Shown here: piece after piece, positions 57,910-64,000 of the stretch
Layout of the letters: each line of letters starts with the position of its first letter
How positions within the stretch are numbered: position 1 is the stretch's first letter
NCBI GenBank assembly: GCA_019009955.1
Contig: CM032232.1
Location: 69,788,501 to 69,852,500, forward strand
Length of the DNA: 64,000 nt
Reading direction: 5' to 3'
DNA from: Riptortus pedestris
Lineage: Eukaryota > Arthropoda > Insecta > Hemiptera > Alydidae
Notes under the pieces: model-generated
Told to the model about the DNA's origin: nothing
Database searches by the model: none
The model's input: only the letters and a program-made list of their open reading frames with translations
Program-made: the position numbers and the translations under genes

Positions 57910-60374
57910 ATGGTGTGATATTGTAGACATTGAAGAGTTGCGAGGAGTATAAATTAAATATGAAGTATCGCTCGTATAGTTTTAAAAGCAGAATATGTTT
58001 TTAATTATTTCGGCTGCAAGGTGACTGTTGACAACCTACAAACCAAGATGGATGATATCTGACTCTCCAATACATAACGATGTCGCCCACATTTAATGAA
58101 AGGAAGCCGTTGCAACATGTTTTAATTAAAATGCTTTTACTTTTTTATATTTTGGACAGAGTGATCCATTAGTACAACACTCTCTGTATGTGCGATTCGC
58201 GGAAAACGGGTATATTTTATTATATTTTTATTCTGATTACCTTTGAATTTTATTAAATAAAGCATTCGGCTGATACAATTACGTTTCATTTATTATTTTT
58301 TTAAGTGAACTCTCTTTACTGATTAAAACATCATGGGCAATATCGATCATTTTCATTGAAAGTATTCATCAATATTGCAATTAACTATAAAATGTCTTTC
58401 TTTCCAGTTAAAGGCCTAACTACAATGATAGCTACTTTCAGAAATAACTTCTTTTATCCTATTCACTTATCCTTTTATGAGGATGGTTACCTCATTCTTA
58501 AAAATATTCACTTATAAGCGTGTGATGGATTTTCAATTATTTCAGAAATAACTCTTCAGAAAAAAATTCTTCAAATTGCGACACTTGTTGGGAACAAGAA
58601 ATTGGTTACTCTTTCTCTCAGACATAAAATGAGAAATGACAAACTCCGATGAAAAATTCGTTGTAATTGGTTGTTTTTTTTTTTTTTAAATTTATGTTAA
58701 TTAATTCAAGATTTACCAGACCCAACCACGGTCATTAGTTTATTTATTAATAGGTAAGAAGCAGAATTAATAAACGTTCAAAATATAGTACAATGTAATC
58801 AAAATGACAATTAGAGTCTAAAACTGAGGCTTATATAACGCTGAAAGCATTGTTTGCTTAACTATTTGTATAGGGCGTTATATATAGACCCTTTACGTCA
58901 ATGGTAGACAAATATATTTCTTAAATTTATCTGTTCACATTTGCTCTGAGGAAATGAAGGCATACTCTAAAGCGGCAGTTGTCGCCGGTCCAAAAACTTC
59001 GCTGGGGTTTCCTCTGAAAGGTATACAGGAATAGCAGCGTGCCTTCATACTCCCCAAGGCCCCGGGTAAGACCATGCCAATAGTCAAGACCAGCTGGGCC
59101 CGGTGCCAACGGGATTGGCAGACCGTGTGGAGTCTATCTGCAAACTATCATTATAAATCCCCGCGCTATAAATTATTGATTAGTCAAAGACATATCATGG
59201 ATGGTTAGTAATGGACAGCCCAAGGAGAACAATAGATATCACTGTCTGGGAGCAACGATTAATTGTCAACAGGTGTACATAGGCTTAGTCTGACAAAGGT
59301 GAATTTCCAGAAAGTTTATATTTGTCTTACCTTTAATTTTATATATATATATATCCAGAATCAGATACTTTTTCTTTTGGGACCAATAACTGTTTTTTAA
59401 AAAAAAACATTTTGAAAAAAGGTTGTTGTTCTAGATAACTGGATGGAAAACACGTAAAATAACGAGTTTCTACACGAAGTTGGAGCATTTTTTCTTTCTC
59501 ATAATTATGTGTTTAGTCTATTTTTTACAATAATAAATTTCAAATGACTATGATATAAACTATATTCAGCTTAAACTTTGTCCATACTCATGCCACAGGT
59601 TCTTGACCTTTCTAATGGCGTTCTACTAATCATTACTGACTGAGGGTTATTCTCAAAATACTGAATAGTATGAGCAGTTTATCTTCTGGCTGTCTTCACT
59701 TTTGGCTCTTCAATTTCATGGGAATAGCATAATCTGAAATTGTTGACTCCTATTTTCAACCCTCCTACGAGTTAGACACTTCACCATTAGAAATATCTGA
59801 AGAACCTTTGTAAGGCAAAACTCATTAGGTCAGGAGCAATATTTGATCGTTCAATATGAGCTAATTCAGTTTCTGTTGATTCTGCTGCCGAGTGAACCAA
59901 TAGCTCCAAAATTGACTTGAATCAGGCTGTAATTAAATTACCCAAAATAAATGCTACATTCGGTTGACATAATCTCAACATAAGAGGTTCAACGTGTGCT
60001 TTGATTCATTTGTACAATCTAACATTGCTCTATCCTTGACTAATAAATGTCAATATCTGTTCACATTTCTTGGCTGCAAACCCTTGAAAGACGGTATCTA
60101 GATTTTACTAAATTCATCGTTTTTCATACTATGTAAATTCCAAATGTATTTGATAAATCGTAAGTTAAAGAAGAATTATATTTTCTGTCGGACTGTTCAT
60201 ACTAACACATATAAATGTATTCTTCGGCTCACTGAGCGTGAAATGTCTATATTCTTTTAAATAATCATTGTTTAATAGTTTCCTTAATTTCTTATATATT
60301 TATTCATAGACTATAACATATTAACCAAATAATATATATTAAAATAACATTGAATATAGCTTGTTTAAGTGGTA
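57910..60374. other. Non-coding; GC-richer patch 58925-59160
   Basis: No recognised repeat. The patch (for example GGTGCCAACGGGATTGGCAG) stands out in composition, but its longest frame, 60 codons on the minus strand, has no motif. A T-run lies at 58674-58687. Confidence 0.35.
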
Positions 60375-60610
60375 CTTATCTTGAATCATTTGATAATTAT
60401 TCCTATGCGTTTCGTAGGGAAGCACAAAAACAGGCTGAATCCACCGACCAGCTGTGCAAGTAAGTTTTTTCAAAAGATGCTCAACAAAAGGTTGTGGTTT
60501 CTGGAAAATTACCAGTTTCTTTCCCTTCACCAAAGAGACTTCCGGCCTTGGTATTCAAAAATTCACCATAAAGGTGAACCTGAAATCTTTAATTTTAGTA
60601 TCCATAGCCC
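60375..60610 (+). pseudogene. LINE reverse transcriptase fragment (Jockey-like)
   Basis: The frame reads SCASKFFQKMLNKRLWFLE then FLSLHQRDFRPWYSKIHH. This corresponds to the early RT region 'SCISK.FEKM...RL..FLE....LS..QSGFR.GRST.D' of Jockey-type non-LTR elements, with altered residues in the 'GFR.GRST' part. Homology fades after HH. It is too short to act. It may belong to the same copy as the LINE tail at 61045. Confidence 0.6.
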
Positions 60611-61003
60611 TTGCAAAGGGTAATTTATCTCTCAATTAATAAAATGAGGAAGCGGAAGTAATCATGATAATCTTTCCTCTTCACAAGTCTTCTACTTTAC
60701 CTGAAATTCGCAAAAATTGAAGATTGGTAACCCTATTGGATAATCTATCCAAATCTCATGTGCGTAAGATGAAGGATTCTTCCAGCAATACCCTCCTATC
60801 TTACGAAACGTAGTACTATTAAGACTGAGAAGCTGACATAACCCGGTAACCTATCTACACTTGAATAAAACTTAATTTACTCACCTGCTGAATGGAGATG
60901 AAGGAATTAGTGCTCATTATAATGATAATTATCTACAAGAAATTCACAAATACTAAAATAATCTTCAAAGATTATAGTGCTTAATTATATGTGTGTGTAA
61001 TAC

Positions 61004-61004
<1 letters not shown>

Positions 61005-61042
<38 letters not shown>
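61005..61042. repeat. (TA)n microsatellite
   Basis: TA repeat immediately left of a LINE 3' tail. Confidence 0.9.
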
Positions 61043-61045
<3 letters not shown>

Positions 61046-61202
61046 TTTTTTGCTTTGTTTTAATGGTTGATGTTTATTTATTTTCATGTGATTTTTATAT
61101 TTAATTTTGATAATTATTCTATTTTATTATTTTATTTTGTTTTAGCTACCTTTAGCGAGCAAATTACTTAAGTTGCGGAATCCTGCAGATAAATATAAAA
61201 TA
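61043..61202 (+). mobile_element. LINE 3' tail fragment
   Basis: T-rich segment ending TAGCGAGCAAATTACTTAAG, TTGCGGAATCC and GATAAATATAAAATAA, a decayed version of the LINE end at 35460-35508 and 50640-50689. Confidence 0.6.
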
Positions 61203-61385
61203 ATTCAGGGTTTAATTTAATTGAATATCACTAAATAATATCAGTGTTAAGTCATACGGATATAGAATGTAAAGTGTTGCTTGTCAGGAACGTTTAAATC
61301 GCAAAGCATGTTTATTTCTTATTTATGGACATTGACTATCACAAAATGACATGTTTGAATAGAATATAGCCTATTTTCGTTCATT

Positions 61386-61513
61386 TTTAGCAGATTTCTC
61401 TTCAGGGAAATCAGCTATTGAGGTTGTACTCATTACGGAAATTTCGAAATTTTTCTTCAAATGTCCATCGATCCTACCTAGTAGATGACGAAAATGAGGT
61501 CCGTTCAAAACTG

Positions 61514-61576
<63 letters not shown>

Positions 61577-62018
61577 TTGTCTGTTACCGCTCTAGCGGTC
61601 GCAATTTTTGTTTGATCGTTATCAAACTCGTTATTTAGTCTTTTTATGTAAAAAGAAAGGGGAGGATTTTCGAAAATTCGAAATATCTCCGTTACTATAC
61701 GTCGGATCGAAAAATCGTATTGAACCAATCATATTGCAAATTAAAGTTACTATAAATATTGTTCTATACATTTATTCTCTATCTTGAATATTAACCGAGA
61801 TATTTGCATTTGTATTCTGTGTGTGATCGGCAGGGGCCGGCTGTGTTCGGGAATTTCCGCCGAGAGCTCTGGCGGCCGTTTCCATAACTACTCGTCCCTC
61901 GTGAATAGGTTTAGAGATACCTTACTACAACAGTTGTTATTGGGCACATTTATCTACTGTATAACTTCACGTGGGAAATCTGCTTAGTTTACGCAGCCCC
62001 TGCGTGACGGACTTTTAT
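61386..62018 (+). mobile_element. Family B element, complete, ~630 bp, reference copy
   Basis: Left end TTTTTAGCAGATTTCTCTTC with AGGGAAATCAGCTATTGAGG. Then GTCCATCGATCCTACCTAGT and GATGACGAAAATGAGGTCCG, TA core at 61512-61572, GTCTGTTACCGCTCTAGCGG and the core blocks. The right end is CACGTGGGAAATCTGCTTAG, ACGCAGCCCCTGCGT and GACGGACTTTTA. Inverted AGCAGATTT / AAATCTGCT words sit near both ends, and the right hairpin is perfect. A GC-rich stretch at 61825-61900 is not shared with the other copies and may be captured DNA. Confidence 0.85.
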
Positions 62019-63402
62019 ATATCAAAATGCAATTAAATCACAGAACATAATGGATATCTATGGAATTACCTATTATTGCATTCAAGTTTTTAATCTTTCA
62101 CTTAAAGCATATATACTACTTCCTTGCACAACATAAAGAGTAAGCGAGAAAAATTACGGTTTTCAGTTTTGAAAGAAACTATCCGTATTGACCACCAATC
62201 AATCAATTTTGACTAGTTTATTGTGAGGTCTGAACGTTTGTACGATTGTTGAAATTTCATATTTAGGACAATCTGATCCAACGACTACGTTTTTATCACT
62301 ATTGACTAAGGGCTTAGAGTTAAAAATAAAAGTTGAAATTTTCTCCTAACCCATTAGATACAGAAAATTGGCATAAAACCTATTTATTATCTTTCGAAAA
62401 GAACTATAAATTGTGCTACATAACATTCTTACTCGACACATTTGAAGGGATTATTAATCATAGTTCACTATCAAAATAAATATTTTTTGAAAAGAATTTC
62501 AAAACATTTTTTTTTTTTTTGTAATAGGAGTGCAAGGCAGTCGTGGGTCAATTACCACATCAAATTTTTAGACCTTACTAACCATTTGTTTTCCCTTCAT
62601 TATGACAATTACGTAACACATAGATCACACACCTGCAAATACCTCAGAAAGTTTATTTTTTTGTATTTATTATTTAATAATAATAACTTCTATTATATAC
62701 ATTACTATTGTACCATTAATATTTATTTTTCTCTACCAGTTGTAATATATTACAAGCAGTGGTTGGCAGCTGTAATTGCCTCCACGGTAACTCTATAAGG
62801 ACTGAGAAACATCTGGTAGCAATTAATATATGTTCCTTATAGGAGTTGACACGTGGAAACAATTTTTCCTGCCCTATATATTACCTGAAGCTAAGAAAAA
62901 AAGAACTGTCAGTACTGAGGATTCTGGAAGCCAATTATTTTGTTTCAGAGCATCAGCAGTTTACTGCTGACGTTAATGGTTTCTACTATCTTTTATTTTT
63001 TTATAAAAATATTTTTTTTAGTGTTTTGGTTTTACACCAGTATCAGAATAAATGAGGAAATAGAGATGATATGTTACAACATTTTTCTCATTTCCTGACA
63101 GTGATATGTGCTTTCAAGTTAAAATATGTGACAGGCAATGGCTTGAGGTACGATATGACCATGACAAATTCCATTTCTTAGTAATTGTACAACATAAAAA
63201 TGGTACATATTCAAATATAGAATATATATCTGGCTAAAGAATACAAACCTATTTAAGAGATAAAAAAAGAGTATATAATTGTTAATCTAACACTCATTTA
63301 TTATAGATTCGCCACCACCAATGCTGAATAATTGTAACTCACATTGGTCAAGTTTAGGTGGTGGAAAGGAAAAGTCCCTCACTCTTACTCATGTCATATT
63401 AT
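62019..63402. other. Non-coding, nothing recognised
   Basis: AT-rich; a T14 run at 62507-62520. The frame at 62442-62798 is low-complexity and unsupported. Confidence 0.35.
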
Positions 63403-63463
63403 AAAATTCCGTCACGCAGGGGCTACGTAAACTAAGCTGATTTCCCTCGTGAAGTTAAGTAAA

Positions 63464-63507
<44 letters not shown>

Positions 63508-63545
63508 TACACATACTGATAACACAGCACCCCCGTGAATAAATA
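63403..63545 (-). mobile_element. Family B right-end fragment with TA run
   Basis: TTCCGTCACGCAGGGGCTAC, GTAAACTAAGCTGATTTCC, then a TA repeat at 63467-63508 and ACATACTGATAACACAGCACC. It resembles the segment at 25600-25675. Confidence 0.65.
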
Positions 63546-63653
63546 CAAGCGGAAATAAGAAATGTTTCGGCCAATTTCAATAACCTGCCTACAGGAAGCG
63601 TTAGGTTTGAAATCTAAACAAACAGGTCTGCCCGCCTCACACCGGAAAGAAAC

Positions 63654-64000
63654 TCCGTCACGCAGGGGCTGCGTAAACTAAGCAGATTTCCCACGTGAAG
63701 TAATACAATAGAGAAATCTCCATACAAGAGCCCAACAAAAACATTACTGAAATATATCAGAATATAACATATTAATTTCATTGAGAACTATTTACTTTAA
63801 CCTAGTACTGTAATTAATAATGAGTCAAAATAATTGTTATCTCAATCAATCAATATTTAGTAGTCCAAAACCTTAAGACGGGGGGGGGGCTCACCAGAAC
63901 ATATTTGCATGTATCTCTTATAATAAAGATCTCTTGAATACAATTTTTGTTATTTAAACTTCGAAAAATGTGATTTATTATGTAGCAGAGTATTGTTTAT
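63654..64000 (-). mobile_element. Family B element, right half, running off the window
   Basis: CTCCGTCACGCAGGGGCTGC, GTAAACTAAGCAGATTTCCC and ACGTGAAGTAATACAATAGAG start a well-preserved minus-oriented right terminus. The following DNA parallels 25800-25990 (CTTAAGACGGGGGGGGG, AACATATTTGCATGTATCTC). Confidence 0.7.

Overview
The window looks like intergenic DNA from an AT-rich animal genome, most likely an insect. There are no operons or compact gene layout. It holds a GT-donor coding exon of a cytochrome P450, a tRNA-derived SINE, mariner, piggyBac-like, gypsy-like and R2-like remnants, and Helitrons of the kind common in arthropods. The order of insect cannot be fixed from the sequence. 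Almost everything recognisable is mobile or tandemly repeated DNA. The only candidate host gene is the P450 first exon at 5525-5675 (- strand).

Layout. 1-3470 is a graveyard of a piggyBac-like transposase, a gypsy pol end with its LTR, and a LINE ORF1. 3471-5022 holds two head-to-tail small Helitrons inside the (TA)n core of another element. 5490-9400 holds the P450 exon, a fold-back repeat, three more head-to-tail Helitron fragments and a solo LTR. 10076-22440 is a nest of five long Helitrons, built from ~298-bp internal tandem units, with a mariner copy and a SINE fragment wedged into (TA)n tracts between them. 22460-24130 is a broken R2-like LINE. 25580-35508 is a second nest: a hairpin-ended element, a Helitron carrying a young palindromic MITE with an 8-bp target duplication, a LINE that keeps ORF1 only, another Helitron, and a LINE 3' end with an open RNase H reading frame. 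36262-40806 is a ~286-bp satellite array ending in a 540-bp nearly pure C block. 41497-64000 is sparser: SINEs, hairpin-ended elements, LINE tails, a 111/78-bp minisatellite and long stretches with nothing recognisable.

Two non-autonomous families dominate. Family A has Helitron ends: a CCGGGCGAAGCCGGG hairpin, then CTAG, then a host T. Family B has a palindrome at its left end, a microsatellite core, and an ACGCAGCCCCTGCGT hairpin followed by a T-run at its right end. That layout resembles the DINE-1/Helentron-associated (HINE) elements. Family A copies repeatedly sit inside the (TA)n cores of family B, so the two form a nested system. No complete autonomous element, RNA gene or CRISPR array was found.
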